From Streptomyces sp. NBC_00568 (lineage in GTDB: Bacteria > Actinomycetota > Actinomycetes > Streptomycetales > Streptomycetaceae): a stretch of DNA of 64,000 nt. Each line of letters starts with the position of its first letter. Position 1 is the first letter of the stretch. A program made the translations under genes and the position numbers. The DNA lies in assembly GCF_026341855.1 (NCBI RefSeq), contig NZ_JAPENW010000001.1, forward strand, positions 7,307,001 to 7,371,000, read 5' to 3'. A model generated the notes under the pieces. The model was given only the letters and a program-made list of their open reading frames with translations. It did no database searches and was not told the DNA's origin. Of the stretch, positions 7,988 through 16,199 are shown in pieces.

Positions 7988-8977
7988 ATGCACAAACGCA
8001 GTCTGCGGGACCTCCAGGTATCACCCATCGGCCTGGGGTGCATGGGCATGTCTGCCTTCTACGGATCCACCGATCGACAGGAGAGCATCGCGACCGTCCG
8101 GCGCGCCCTCGACCTCGGGGTGAACTTTCTCGACACCGCGCAGATGTACGGGCCGCTCACCAACGAGTCCCTCGTCGGCGAGGCGATCCGGGGACATCGC
8201 GAGCAGTACGTGATCGCGACGAAGTTCAACTACCGGATGGACAACGCCGTGCCGGGCGACATCAGCACGGTCGGCCCGCAGGACGGCTCGGCCGAGCACG
8301 TCCGCAGCTCCGTCCACGGCTCCCTGCAGCGTCTTGGGACCGACCGCATCGACCTGTACTACCAGCACCGGGTCGACCCGAACGTACCCATCGAGGAGAC
8401 GGTCGGCGCACTGGGCGAACTGGTGGCCGAGGGCAAGGTGCGGTGCATCGGCCTGAGCGAGGCGAGCTCGGAGACCATCCGGCGCGCCCACGCGGTGCAT
8501 CCGATCACTGCGGTGCAGAGCGAGTACTCGCTGTGGTCACGGGACGTGGAGGCCGAGGTATTGCCCGCCTGCCGTGAGCTGGGCATCGGCTTCGTGCCGT
8601 ACTCGCCGCTCGGCCGCGGCTTCCTCGCCGGGCGGTTCACCTCGACGGATGAGCTGGACGCGAACGACTGGCGCCGGGAGAACCCGCGTTTCCAGGACGC
8701 CAACCTGGAGGCGAACCTGCGGCTGGCGGCAAAGGTGAAGGAGATCGCCGCCGAGAAGGACGTGACCCCGGCCCAGCTGGCGATCGCCTGGGTGCTGGCC
8801 CAGGGCGAGGATCTGGTACCGATCCCGGGCACCAAGCGCCGCACCTACTTGGAACAGAACGCCGCCGCAGCAGGCATCGCGCTGACCGAGGAGGAATTGG
8901 CCCGCATCGAGGCGGAGCTGCCCGAAGCGGCGGGTGAGCGGTATGACGAGGCAGGGATGCGAGCCGTCAATCGCTAG
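7988..8977 (+). CDS. Aldo/keto reductase
   Basis: 329 residues from ATG 7988, chosen because the family fold begins at once (Leu-Gly-Cys-Met-Gly-Met) and an AAGGAAAGG-type ribosome site lies upstream; the frame is open further up only because of a gene fragment. Catalytic residues are present: Asp in Phe-Leu-Asp-Thr-Ala, Tyr in Gln-Met-Tyr-Gly, Lys in Ala-Thr-Lys-Phe, and His in Tyr-Tyr-Gln-His-Arg. The C-terminal Pro-Gly-Thr-Lys-Arg-Arg binds NADPH. It belongs to the YakC/AKR13-like group of NADPH-dependent reductases. Its substrate is unknown. Confidence 0.93.
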   Translation: MHKRSLRDLQVSPIGLGCMGMSAFYGSTDRQESIATVRRALDLGVNFLDTAQMYGPLTNESLVGEAIRGHREQYVIATKFNYRMDNAVPGDISTVGPQDGSAEHVRSSVHGSLQRLGTDRIDLYYQHRVDPNVPIEETVGALGELVAEGKVRCIGLSEASSETIRRAHAVHPITAVQSEYSLWSRDVEAEVLPACRELGIGFVPYSPLGRGFLAGRFTSTDELDANDWRRENPRFQDANLEANLRLAAKVKEIAAEKDVTPAQLAIAWVLAQGEDLVPIPGTKRRTYLEQNAAAAGIALTEEELARIEAELPEAAGERYDEAGMRAVNR

Positions 8978-9310
8978 TGCCGCGTGAACGAACCTGACCG
9001 CTCTCCTTGCCCGGATTCCTCGGGGCCACGGTCGCAGTACACGGCCGCCGACCTCAGGACTGGCATCATCAGCCACCGGTCCAGGGCCAGTTTCTGCCAC
9101 AGGTCCGGGCGGCCCTGCAGGCGCATGGGATCGGGCCGTGCTGTTCGCGTTCGCCCGGTTCACCGGCTGCCGCTTGAGAGCGGTGCAGAACGTGACTGCG
9201 GACCAGTTCCTGTCCCATCTGCGCCGTGAGCGCGGCTTTGCCCTCGGAAGCCCCACGCACCGAGTCCGTCATCGCTGTTCCCGCGCTTCAGACCTTTCAC
9301 CGAGCCCGGA
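8978..9310 (+). other. Intergenic stretch, no supportable gene
   Basis: Short open frames occur on both strands (for example 9069-9272 minus), but none shows a domain, a clear ribosome site or a hydrophobic segment. This may be decayed coding sequence. Confidence 0.35.
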
Positions 9311-10309
9311 TCAGCCAGCGGTCCCCTTGAACGTTTTCGTCACAGCCTGCACCAGCCGGTCCGCGTACTCCCGCTCGGCATCCCTGAATTGCGGGTACTC
9401 GGTGACGAAGTGGTCCCACTCCACGTACCCGACCGCCTCCGCCACGTCCTCGAGCAGGATCCGCTCGCGGTTCGCATATGGCCACTCGCCCGACAGCCGG
9501 AACACCTCGTGCAGTAGCTCGTAGCGGAGCGGATGCCGCTCGGCCAGCAGCACGGCGTCGTACAGATCCTTGCCCTGGCCGTGCATGTCGGTGATCAGCC
9601 ACATCAACTTCCAGGCCAGGGACAGTTCCGGCGTGGCCGCCTGCACGACCGTGCCGCCCGGCAGCTCTGCCGGCCGGGGCGCTTCGGGCAGCCGCTCGTT
9701 GAAGACGAAGTCGAGCTGGACATGGCCGCCCGGCAGCCCGGGCGACACCCACGGCAGCACCATGCGGCAGCCCGGTACCCGGTCGTAGGTCCAGATGTCC
9801 TCGACCACCGCACCCTGCGCCGAGATCCCGACCTCGGGTCCGTGCGCTTCGGCCAGCGTCTGCGCCGCCGCGGCGATCCCGCGCAGCATGTGGTCCGTAC
9901 GGTCGTCGTCGATCCGCCAGGTGTCGGGGACGACGACGAAGTCCAGGTCGCCGGGCTCGCGGGCGGCATCCGGGAACCACACCGACATCAGCACGCTGCC
10001 CCGCAGCACCAGTGCGTCCGCCCACGGCGACGCGGCGATCGCGTCCAGCACCAGGTGCAGGGCCCGGCGCCGGGCCGCCCGCCACGTCTCGCCCCGCGCC
10101 GGATCTCCGAACCGCGGGTCGGTCGCGCGGTAGGCGTTCTCGTGGTGCTTCAGCGACGGGTCGAAGACGGGACGCTGCACCACGTCGTCCCCTGCCACCC
10201 ACTGCAGCGTCTTAGGCAGGTCCTGTGCACTGCGGGTGACCTCGTCCAGCGGTTCCCGGGGCAACTCGGTGCTCCGCCAGCCGAATCCGTCCCATGCCGT
10301 CCCACCCAT
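9311..10309 (-). CDS. Nucleotidyltransferase of the AbiEii/AbiGii-like group
   Basis: 332 residues from ATG 10309, which has GGAG just upstream; a TTG at 10339 is an alternative. The core resembles the AbiEii toxin-type nucleotidyltransferase fold: Leu-Val-Leu-Arg-Gly-Ser (about 95-100), then the metal-binding Gly-Asp-Leu-Asp-Phe-Val-Val, then a late Lys-Asp-Leu-Tyr-Asp-Ala motif equivalent to the conserved K-D-x-x-D of the family. In type IV toxin-antitoxin systems such proteins pair with an AbiEi antitoxin, which is not visible here; instead the partner is the overlapping upstream gene. A housekeeping or non-toxic role is equally possible. Confidence 0.7.
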   Translation of the reverse strand: MGGTAWDGFGWRSTELPREPLDEVTRSAQDLPKTLQWVAGDDVVQRPVFDPSLKHHENAYRATDPRFGDPARGETWRAARRRALHLVLDAIAASPWADALVLRGSVLMSVWFPDAAREPGDLDFVVVPDTWRIDDDRTDHMLRGIAAAAQTLAEAHGPEVGISAQGAVVEDIWTYDRVPGCRMVLPWVSPGLPGGHVQLDFVFNERLPEAPRPAELPGGTVVQAATPELSLAWKLMWLITDMHGQGKDLYDAVLLAERHPLRYELLHEVFRLSGEWPYANRERILLEDVAEAVGYVEWDHFVTEYPQFRDAEREYADRLVQAVTKTFKGTAG

Positions 10310-10956
10310 CTCCGTACCCCCACAGGCTCCGCGATCCAACCGTCGTCCACGGACAGGTCACTGTCATAAAGCACGAACTCCCGCTCCACGCCCAGCACCA
10401 CGAATCCGCCCAGCTCCCTCAGCAACTGCTCCAGCGCCCGCCCCGCCCCGTCGGCGCCCACCCCGCGGCACCGCTGCGTCACGAACCGCTCGTGCCGCGC
10501 GCCGGCCCGTACCCGCAGGGCGTTCCACGACAGATGGGCGCCGTGCGGCACCACCCGGGCCGCGAGCGCGGCCAGGTCCGTACCCGCGTCGAGCAGCAGC
10601 TTCACGTGATGCTCGAAGTACCGTTCGTCGTCCCCGCCGAGCCGAGCCGGTACCTCCGCGGCCCACGGCGTGGACTCGGTCTTCACCCGTACCGGCTCGA
10701 AGCCGTCCGCACGAAGCCCCGCCACGACGTCCCGCACTCGCTCGGCCTGCTCAACGTACGACGAGGAACCGGACAGCGTGAGCATGGGCTGATCGCGCAT
10801 CCGGCCGCGCGCCAGCACGATATGCGTCAGCTTCAGACCACCCGAAGCCGCCCACCGCTGCAGCCGCACCCACTCGTCGGGGTCGGCACAGCGGACCGTC
10901 ACATGCGATTCGTACAGGGAAGCGGACACCCGCGGATCCTGCCAGACCACGGCCAC
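10150..10956 (-). CDS. Conserved protein of unknown function overlapping the nucleotidyltransferase
   Basis: 268 residues from GTG 10956. Residues about 12-205 look like one compact alpha/beta domain: Glu-Ser-His-Val-Thr-Val-Arg, Leu-Lys-Leu-Thr-His-Ile-Val-Leu-Ala-Arg-Gly, Tyr-Phe-Glu-His-His-Val-Lys-Leu, and Arg-Phe-Val-Thr-Gln-Arg. It ends in Val-Leu-Tyr-Asp-Ser-Asp-Leu. I recall this as a conserved streptomycete family without known function. The last 65 residues run out of frame over the start of the nucleotidyltransferase and look like non-natural extension (Arg/Cys/Trp rich), so the ancestral stop near 10330 may have been lost. The long overlap suggests coupling of the two genes. Confidence 0.68.
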   Translation of the reverse strand: MAVVWQDPRVSASLYESHVTVRCADPDEWVRLQRWAASGGLKLTHIVLARGRMRDQPMLTLSGSSSYVEQAERVRDVVAGLRADGFEPVRVKTESTPWAAEVPARLGGDDERYFEHHVKLLLDAGTDLAALAARVVPHGAHLSWNALRVRAGARHERFVTQRCRGVGADGAGRALEQLLRELGGFVVLGVEREFVLYDSDLSVDDGWIAEPVGVRRWVGRHGTDSAGGAPSCPGNRWTRSPAVHRTCLRRCSGWQGTTWCSVPSSTRR

Positions 10957-11390
10957 TCACGCCCATTCGACCGTTGCTGAGTCCGTAGTCAGGTCTCAGC
11001 ATTCCGGGATCCTGTGGGAGAAGCAGACGAAGGGCAATCCGGTGACGCGGCCGGCCGCATCGTGCGGCGGGACTGACTGACACTCAACGGACGCCGGCAG
11101 CTGCGGGGCGGGCACCTTTGTGCCCTCCGGACGCGCCGGGGTGGCCGGTGCCGCTCGTCCATTTGGCAGCGCGACGCTGAGGCTCAGGCGCGAGCAGGCA
11201 CTCACGGCTGCCCGCTGCCGGTCACCGAGGTGGTCCCGATGAGACGGGCCTTCGATCTCGGCCAATGATCCGTCCTCATCTCGCCATCCCTGCGAGGCTG
11301 CGGCAATTGCGGTCATTCGTTCGATAGATCTTTTCTCGACCAGGTGTTCGGGCATGGGGTCCGGCACCAGCTGAGTTCGGGGGTTCAATC
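10957..11390 (+). other. Intergenic stretch, no supportable gene
   Basis: 434 bases between two divergently transcribed genes. A 130-codon open frame on the minus strand (10996-11388) has no domain, no membrane segment and ordinary random composition. The region probably carries the promoters of both flanking genes, but no hexamers of good match were identified. Confidence 0.4.
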
Positions 11391-12818
11391 ATGAACGGAG
11401 CCTTGCTCCGCCGTGCCCGCAGACGGGCACTGACGATGATGACGGCTGTCGCCCTTCTGTCCGCGGCAGCGCCATCCATGGCGAGAGCCGAAAGTCCCGC
11501 AGATCTGCAGGTGGAGTCCTACGTGCTGCCGGCAGGAACGGCGGCACCGTCACTCAAGGCACTACGGAGCGAGGGCGGTACGCAGCGGCTGCGCGAGCTT
11601 GCTCGAACCGCAGATCCTGCTGAGCGAACGGCGCGGGAGACGGTGGGGCCAGCCCGCTCGTACGCGCCGCTGGCGCGCCATGCGTCCGCTGCCGCACCGG
11701 CCGCAAAGAGCAGGCTCTCACCTGCGGGGCCGCCGGGTGCGCAGATCGCGGTACCGGAGCCCTCGCGGACGCTGACGTTCGACGAATGCAAGAGAGGACT
11801 GGGCAGCACCACGAACTTCTTCATGAAGTCCCGGTTCGCGGTCTGTTCGGGAGCCTCGTTCGTCCAGACCTGGGTCGTCAACCGCGAGCCCGTCGGCGTT
11901 AGCCAGTTCAACGTCCGCGTCGTGGGAACCATCGCCAAGAACAGCCGCACGATCAACTTCCAGTACTACTTCACCGAGATGGTGGCCCACGGCGAGACCG
12001 AAGTGGCCGCCATGAAGATCACAACGAAGGCCGGCATTCCCCGGAGCTGGCCCTCCGGTGTCCGCTACACCCGCGGCGGCCACATGCCCGGGACGAAGAC
12101 CTTCACCGAACTCTCCGCACAGCGCACCTTCAACGACACCGTCAACGCCAAGCCGGGGCAGGGCAGTAGCGGTTCCACAGATCTGGTGTTCTCCGTCTAC
12201 CAGCCCTCCATCTCCATCACCCCGCCGCCCAACGCCACGCTGACCGGTGATCTCAAGGGCAACATATTCATGCTGGCGCCGCGCTGGGAGGCTGCGAAGT
12301 ACCTCGCCTACTCAACCGGCGGCGGCAACCCGGCCAGAAGGGGCGCAGCTACGTTCAGCTACGTGCCCACGCTGACCTACAGCACCAAGCCCGGCGCCAG
12401 CGAGCGGGCCGCGGCGCAGCACGTCAAGACGGCGTTCACTCATCCGGAAGACACCAACCCGTACATGTCCGCGAAGAAGGTGCCCGGTCAGACGCCAGGC
12501 GCCCCGCTGCACCGCACCGTGGACAAGACCCGCAAGGAAGACAACCGCAAGGCTGCGATCAAGCAGTGCAAGCGGTACTGGGGTCCCAACTACAGCCACG
12601 GCGCGACGCTGGAGTGCGACGAGTACCCCTTCGCCTCCACCTACGAAGGTGCCGCCGAGTACGACTACGACCCTGACGCGAGAAAGTTCAACTTCTCCGT
12701 GCGTCCGATCGCGAAGGCGGACAACGGGGCAGGCGGCAGCCTGCTGCTCAGCTTCTACGCGAAGAACCGCCTCATTGACGGCCTCGAGGACGGATTCATC
12801 GTGAAGATCGTCTCCTGA
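11391..12818 (+). CDS. Secreted protein with C-terminal NucA/NucB-type nuclease domain
   Basis: 475 residues from ATG 11391. The signal peptide is clear: Arg-rich n-region (Arg-Arg-Ala-Arg-Arg-Arg), hydrophobic core and Ala-Arg-Ala cleavage site near residue 33. Residues about 120-340 form a beta-rich domain of unknown type. The last 110 residues match the NucA/NucB DNase family: Cys-Lys-Arg-Tyr-Trp-Gly, Cys-Asp-Glu-Tyr-Pro-Phe-Ala-Ser-Thr with the acidic pair used in catalysis, Glu-Gly-Ala, Ala-Asp-Asn, and a closing Lys-Asn-Arg. The product is probably an exported nuclease, either nutritional or a toxin. The small convergent gene downstream could encode a partner, but that is only positional. 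Confidence 0.82.
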   Translation: MNGALLRRARRRALTMMTAVALLSAAAPSMARAESPADLQVESYVLPAGTAAPSLKALRSEGGTQRLRELARTADPAERTARETVGPARSYAPLARHASAAAPAAKSRLSPAGPPGAQIAVPEPSRTLTFDECKRGLGSTTNFFMKSRFAVCSGASFVQTWVVNREPVGVSQFNVRVVGTIAKNSRTINFQYYFTEMVAHGETEVAAMKITTKAGIPRSWPSGVRYTRGGHMPGTKTFTELSAQRTFNDTVNAKPGQGSSGSTDLVFSVYQPSISITPPPNATLTGDLKGNIFMLAPRWEAAKYLAYSTGGGNPARRGAATFSYVPTLTYSTKPGASERAAAQHVKTAFTHPEDTNPYMSAKKVPGQTPGAPLHRTVDKTRKEDNRKAAIKQCKRYWGPNYSHGATLECDEYPFASTYEGAAEYDYDPDARKFNFSVRPIAKADNGAGGSLLLSFYAKNRLIDGLEDGFIVKIVS

Positions 12819-12827
12819 CCTGTGTGA

Positions 12828-12862
12828 AGCCGGGCCGGCGGCAGTATGCGGCCGCCCCGGCT
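12828..12862. terminator. Bidirectional hairpin between convergent genes
   Basis: AGCCGGGCCGGC at 12828 is complementary, with one mismatch in twelve, to the segment ending at 12862, with an 11-base loop. It lies between the nuclease gene stop and the end of the convergent minus-strand gene and can serve both. Confidence 0.6.
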
Positions 12863-12870
12863 CCCGCCGG

Positions 12871-13338
12871 TCAGGCTGTGCGGGGCCAGAACTGCACCAG
12901 ATACTTCTCGACCCCGTGGCCAGTGCCCTCTTCCTCCGACAGACGCGCGGCCGCGGCACGCCCGGTGCAGCTCACCCGCACACGCCAGAGCCCGCCCGAG
13001 TCGGCCAGAGTGATCACATCGTCAGCACGCCCCAGACTCATCGACCACACGGCGACTTCGCCGCTCGTCGATTCGTAGTCGGCTTCCGCCTGCTCGTCCC
13101 ACTGCACCCGGTCGTGCGAGGCCGGCGGGCCGTCCCACACCTCGACGGTGACCGACGCGGTGTGCGTGTGGCCGGCGCTGTAGATATCGAGCCGTCCCGG
13201 GAAGGCGTTCAGGAACACCTCGTCGGCGAAGTCGTCCGGGAACGGGACCAGGATGTCTCCGTCATCGGACTCCTGAAAACCAAAGCCGTGGTAGCCCACG
13301 TCAGCATCAAGATGCTGCTGCCGGACAAGCTCAGCCAT
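12871..13338 (-). CDS. Small acidic protein, possible nuclease partner
   Basis: 155 residues from ATG 13338, chosen for the GAGGGG ribosome site just upstream; the frame is open a further 45 codons. The protein is acidic, has no signal peptide and no membrane segment, and appears to be a beta-rich globular domain (Asp-Ile-Leu-Val-Pro-Phe-Pro-Asp-Asp, Val-Thr-Val-Glu-Val-Trp-Asp). I do not recognise a family. It is convergent with the secreted nuclease gene, with only 52 bases between their stops. An immunity role is conceivable because of the acidic composition, but convergent orientation is unusual for toxin-immunity pairs, so this remains a guess. Confidence 0.6.
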   Translation of the reverse strand: MAELVRQQHLDADVGYHGFGFQESDDGDILVPFPDDFADEVFLNAFPGRLDIYSAGHTHTASVTVEVWDGPPASHDRVQWDEQAEADYESTSGEVAVWSMSLGRADDVITLADSGGLWRVRVSCTGRAAAARLSEEEGTGHGVEKYLVQFWPRTA

Positions 13339-13775
13339 GAGAGCCCCTCTGATGTGACAGACGACTGATCCTTGCCCTGATCGTAAGTCGGCCTGGCTGT
13401 GAGCTCGATCCGCTTTGGGAGGATGCCCGCGCCGCCGCAGCGGCTGCTCGCCCGGGTTGCGGAACTGATCCACGGCGAGATCTGGGCCGGGAAGACGTTC
13501 CCCACCGCGGGGTGAGCGCGAGATGCTCAGTTCCGCCTCAGCCAGCGTTAGTTGTGCGCAATTGCCCGGCCCTCCCGCGCAGTGCCGGGCGAAGCGGAAG
13601 AGAGCCTGGATGCGGGTCTTCCCCTGATCCCGCCATATGTCGCCCCTGCAGTTCGCCTGGCTGCAGGTGAACTGGATCGGTCGTGATTCGCCTGAGAGCC
13701 CGCGGGGGGTTGGGCTGTGTTGCCGGAAGCGTGATCACGCGGTGTCTCTCGCCGGGGCCGGTGCCGCCGGGCACG
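13339..13775 (+). other. Intergenic stretch, no supportable gene
   Basis: 437 bases. A plus-strand reading ending at about 13515 gives a short Arg/Ala/Leu peptide, and other frames are Arg/Pro rich. No domain was seen. Decayed coding sequence is possible. Confidence 0.35.
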
Positions 13776-14417
13776 TCACAGCGCGAACGCCGGGACTCCG
13801 GGGGTACGGGTCACACCGCACACCCCCCGTGCCCGCGAGGACGCTGCGGGCGGCGGCGCGAGGGCCGGCTCGATCAGCGGCATGACGGCCGCCAGCATCT
13901 CCGCCTCGCTCGCCCTCCCGTCCACGACCAGATCGGCCGCTGTCCGGGAGGGCGCGACGTGGGCTGCGTGGCGGTCCCTGCCGGTCTGCAGATAGTTGCG
14001 CAGGGACAGTCGGGGGTCCTGCCGCTGCATCTCGATCTTCCGGAGGATCTTGCGGGCCAGGCGTATGTCGTCGGGGGTGTCGACGTACACCCGCCACGCC
14101 GCCCGCCGGACCACGGACGGCAGTGACAGCGCGAACAGGCCCTCGACCACCACCAGCAGCACGCCGGGGCGCAGCAGCGCCGCGTCGATGGCATGTGCCA
14201 CCGCTGTCTCGTCGATCGACCCCGGATGGTTCCAGTCGAGGACGGCATGCCCGTCGGCACTGACCGTCCACACACCCCTCAGGGGGTCGTGCGCGGGCAC
14301 GTAATAGTCGTCCAGATGGACCAGCGCCACGCTCTCGGGACACTGCAGCGACAGGGCTTCGGCAAGGGTGGACTTGCCCGATGCGGTGCCGCCTGCGACC
14401 GCCAGTACACCCGTCAT
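13776..14417 (-). CDS. Uridine-kinase-like P-loop kinase
   Basis: 213 residues from ATG 14417, with GAGGAG eleven bases upstream. Walker A is Gly-Gly-Thr-Ala-Ser-Gly-Lys-Ser (about 9-16). A conserved His-Leu-Asp-Asp-Tyr-Tyr follows, as in uridine kinases (Asp-Asp-Phe-Tyr or similar), then Trp-Asn-His-Pro near residue 64 and Val-Val-Val-Glu-Gly-Leu-Phe-Ala-Leu for the Walker B region. Arg-Lys-Ile near 125 is a lid-type motif. This fits the uridine kinase / phosphoribulokinase superfamily. The last 25 residues are a low-complexity tail. Uridine or cytidine phosphorylation is a reasonable expectation, but not proven. Confidence 0.8.
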   Translation of the reverse strand: MTGVLAVAGGTASGKSTLAEALSLQCPESVALVHLDDYYVPAHDPLRGVWTVSADGHAVLDWNHPGSIDETAVAHAIDAALLRPGVLLVVVEGLFALSLPSVVRRAAWRVYVDTPDDIRLARKILRKIEMQRQDPRLSLRNYLQTGRDRHAAHVAPSRTAADLVVDGRASEAEMLAAVMPLIEPALAPPPAASSRARGVCGVTRTPGVPAFAL

Positions 14418-14722
14418 ACCGGGCGCTCCTCATGTGCTCAAAGGGGATAGATGAAGCGGCCGGACAAGCCGGGTGCAGGGAATGTACGGCGGCGTGATCG
14501 CCTATGGCAAGCAGGGAAACGCGGCCCGGTTCAGGGCCGCGACCTCGGTCGACCTGCGCACCGGTCTCGGCGATGCCGCGGACCTTCAGCGTGGCGTAAC
14601 GGCCCATGCGCCGCGGGCGTGCTGTCCAGAACGCTCTCGCCCTCGATGAGGTCCCGGCAGGCCTGGGAGAACTGGCCAGCTGTCACGTGCGGAGCGAGCT
14701 CGTGCACGCGTTCCGCTGAATC

Positions 14723-14768
14723 AGGCGGACGGCCCTCGACCACGATCGTGGTCGAGAGCCGTCCGCCT
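14723..14768. terminator. Very long near-perfect hairpin downstream of the DtxR-like gene
   Basis: Two 23-base arms (14723-14745 and 14746-14768) pair at 22 of 23 positions with essentially no loop. It begins 26 bases after the stop of the minus-strand regulator and most likely ends the PEBP-DtxR transcript. The flanking stretch 14418-14722 holds only decayed-looking frames: minus-strand readings such as Ala-Cys-Arg-Asp-Leu-Ile-Glu-Gly-Glu are interrupted, and no gene can be supported. Confidence 0.7.
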
Positions 14769-14793
14769 GCCTGCAAGGGCCTTACAGCCTGGG

Positions 14794-15501
14794 TCAGCGC
14801 CCGGCTGGGCTCCGCTTGGCCACGAAGACATGCGCGGCGGCCTGCGTGGGGAGTTCCGCGGCCTCCCCGTCGCTGCTGACCATCACGCCGCCGGGCGAGG
14901 ACGTCACGCTCACGACCACGCCGGGCTGCACCCCGGCGTGCCGCAGGGTGTACATCAGCTGAGGGTTGGTCTGGATCAGCTCCCTGATGCACCGTACGAC
15001 CGCGCTCGCGCCGTTCGGCCCGGGCTCAAGGTCGCTGAGGCTGACCATGCTCTCGCCGGGGAGCGGATCCACGGTGCTCTTCCCGCCGAGTTCCTCCAGG
15101 CCCGGGATCGGGTTGCCGTAGGGCGACTTGGTCGGGTGCCGCAGCAGCTCAAGGATGCGGCTTTCGACGGCCTCGCTCATCACGTGCTCCCAGCGACAGG
15201 CTTCGGCGTGGGCCCGTTCCCATTCCAGCCCGATCACGTCGACGAGCAGGCACTCCGCGAGCCTGTGCTTGCGCATCACGCGCGTGGCGATCCGCCGGCC
15301 CTCCGCGGTCAGCTCCAGGTGCCGGTCGCCGGCGACGTGCAGCAGACCCTTGCGCTCCATGCGGGCGACGGTCTGGCTGACGGTGGGGCCGCTCTGGTCC
15401 AGGCGCTCGGCGATGCGGGCGCGCAGGGGGACCACGCCTTCTTCCTCGAGCTCCAGGATCGTGCGGAGATACATCTGAGTGGTGTCGATGAGTGGGGACA
15501 T
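14794..15501 (-). CDS. DtxR/MntR-family metal-dependent repressor
   Basis: 235 residues from ATG 15501. Residues 1-70 form the DtxR winged helix: Thr-Gln-Met-Tyr-Leu-Arg-Thr-Ile, Gln-Ser-Gly-Pro-Thr-Val-Ser-Gln-Thr-Val, and Glu-Leu-Thr-Ala-Glu-Gly-Arg. The dimerisation and metal-binding domain follows (His-Arg-Leu-Ala-Glu-Cys-Leu-Leu, Trp-Glu-His-Val-Met-Ser, and Pro-Tyr-Gly-Asn-Pro-Ile-Pro). The C-terminal third resembles the SH3-like domain. The Cys in the metal-site region (position of Cys102 in DtxR) favours iron sensing, as in IdeR/DmdR proteins. It lies eight bases behind a PEBP gene in the same operon. Confidence 0.9.
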   Translation of the reverse strand: MSPLIDTTQMYLRTILELEEEGVVPLRARIAERLDQSGPTVSQTVARMERKGLLHVAGDRHLELTAEGRRIATRVMRKHRLAECLLVDVIGLEWERAHAEACRWEHVMSEAVESRILELLRHPTKSPYGNPIPGLEELGGKSTVDPLPGESMVSLSDLEPGPNGASAVVRCIRELIQTNPQLMYTLRHAGVQPGVVVSVTSSPGGVMVSSDGEAAELPTQAAAHVFVAKRSPAGR

Positions 15502-15509
15502 GCTGTTGG

Positions 15510-16043
15510 TCAGGCGGGGGTTTCGGCGGTGGCCGTCAGTACCGCACGGCCGAGGATGTGGCCGGCCATGGTGAAGCCGAGGACGGCCGGGGTGGCGTCG
15601 GCCGGGACGCCGATGGAGGTGACGTCGAGGGCGTGCACCACGACGAAGTAGCGGTGTGGGCCGTGCCCGGCCGGCGGGGCGGCGCCGATGAAGCGGGCCG
15701 CACGGGCGTCGTTGGGCAGCTGGAAGGCGCCCTCGGGCAGGCCCGAGCCGGCGTCGTCGCCGGCGCCCTCGGGCAGCTCGGTGACGGTGGCGGGGACGTC
15801 GGCGACCGCCCAGTGCCAGAACCCGGACCCGGTGGGGGCGTCGGGGTCGTAGACGGTGACGGCGTAGCCCTTGGTGCCTTCCGGGGCGCCGCTCCAGGAC
15901 AGCTGCGGGGAGACGTCCTTCCCGCCGGGGACGCCGGAGGAGTACTGCTCGGGCGACCAAGCGGCGCCGTCGGTGACGGTGGTGCTGGTAACGGTGAAGG
16001 AGGCCACCTCGGGGAGGCGGGCGAAGGGGTCGTTGGCGCTCAT
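15510..16043 (-). CDS. PEBP (YbhB/YbcL-type) protein
   Basis: 177 residues from ATG 16043. It matches the phosphatidylethanolamine-binding / Raf-kinase-inhibitor-like family in its bacterial YbhB/YbcL form: Ser-Pro-Gln-Leu-Ser-Trp-Ser-Gly-Ala-Pro-Glu-Gly-Thr, Asp-Pro-Asp-Ala-Pro-Thr-Gly-Ser-Gly-Phe-Trp-His-Trp (the conserved D-P-D-A-P and H-W ligand motifs), and Gly-Pro-His-Arg-Tyr-Phe-Val-Val-Val-His-Ala-Leu. The length is normal and no signal peptide is visible. The biochemical role of bacterial PEBPs is poorly known. It is the first gene of a two-gene operon with a DtxR-like repressor and is divergent from a GntR regulator. Confidence 0.92.
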   Translation of the reverse strand: MSANDPFARLPEVASFTVTSTTVTDGAAWSPEQYSSGVPGGKDVSPQLSWSGAPEGTKGYAVTVYDPDAPTGSGFWHWAVADVPATVTELPEGAGDDAGSGLPEGAFQLPNDARAARFIGAAPPAGHGPHRYFVVVHALDVTSIGVPADATPAVLGFTMAGHILGRAVLTATAETPA

Positions 16044-16161
16044 CACGTCGTTCCTTTCAGGCCGTGCCGTGGGTTGGCGGTGATGCGGCCGACGGGGCCC
16101 ACAGCGTCGTGTGGAGGCACCGCCACCGTCTTTCACCGGCCGATAGGTCGACCATAACACT

Positions 16162-16193
16162 AATAATCGATTATTCACTGGATCGTCTATGCT
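16162..16193 (+). promoter_or_regulatory. Palindromic operator and leaderless promoter of the GntR gene
   Basis: AATAATCGATTATT (16162-16175) is a perfect 14-base palindrome in an otherwise GC-rich divergent intergenic region. TATGCT (16188-16193) lies six bases before the ATG at 16200, which is the leaderless arrangement. The palindrome covers the -35 position, so the GntR protein probably binds here to control itself and perhaps the divergent PEBP-DtxR operon. Confidence 0.62.
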
Positions 16194-16199
16194 TGGGTC

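Noticed and set aside
10996..11388. A 130-codon minus-strand open frame upstream of the nuclease gene
   Set aside because: No domain, no hydrophobic segment, no clear ribosome site; likely non-coding.
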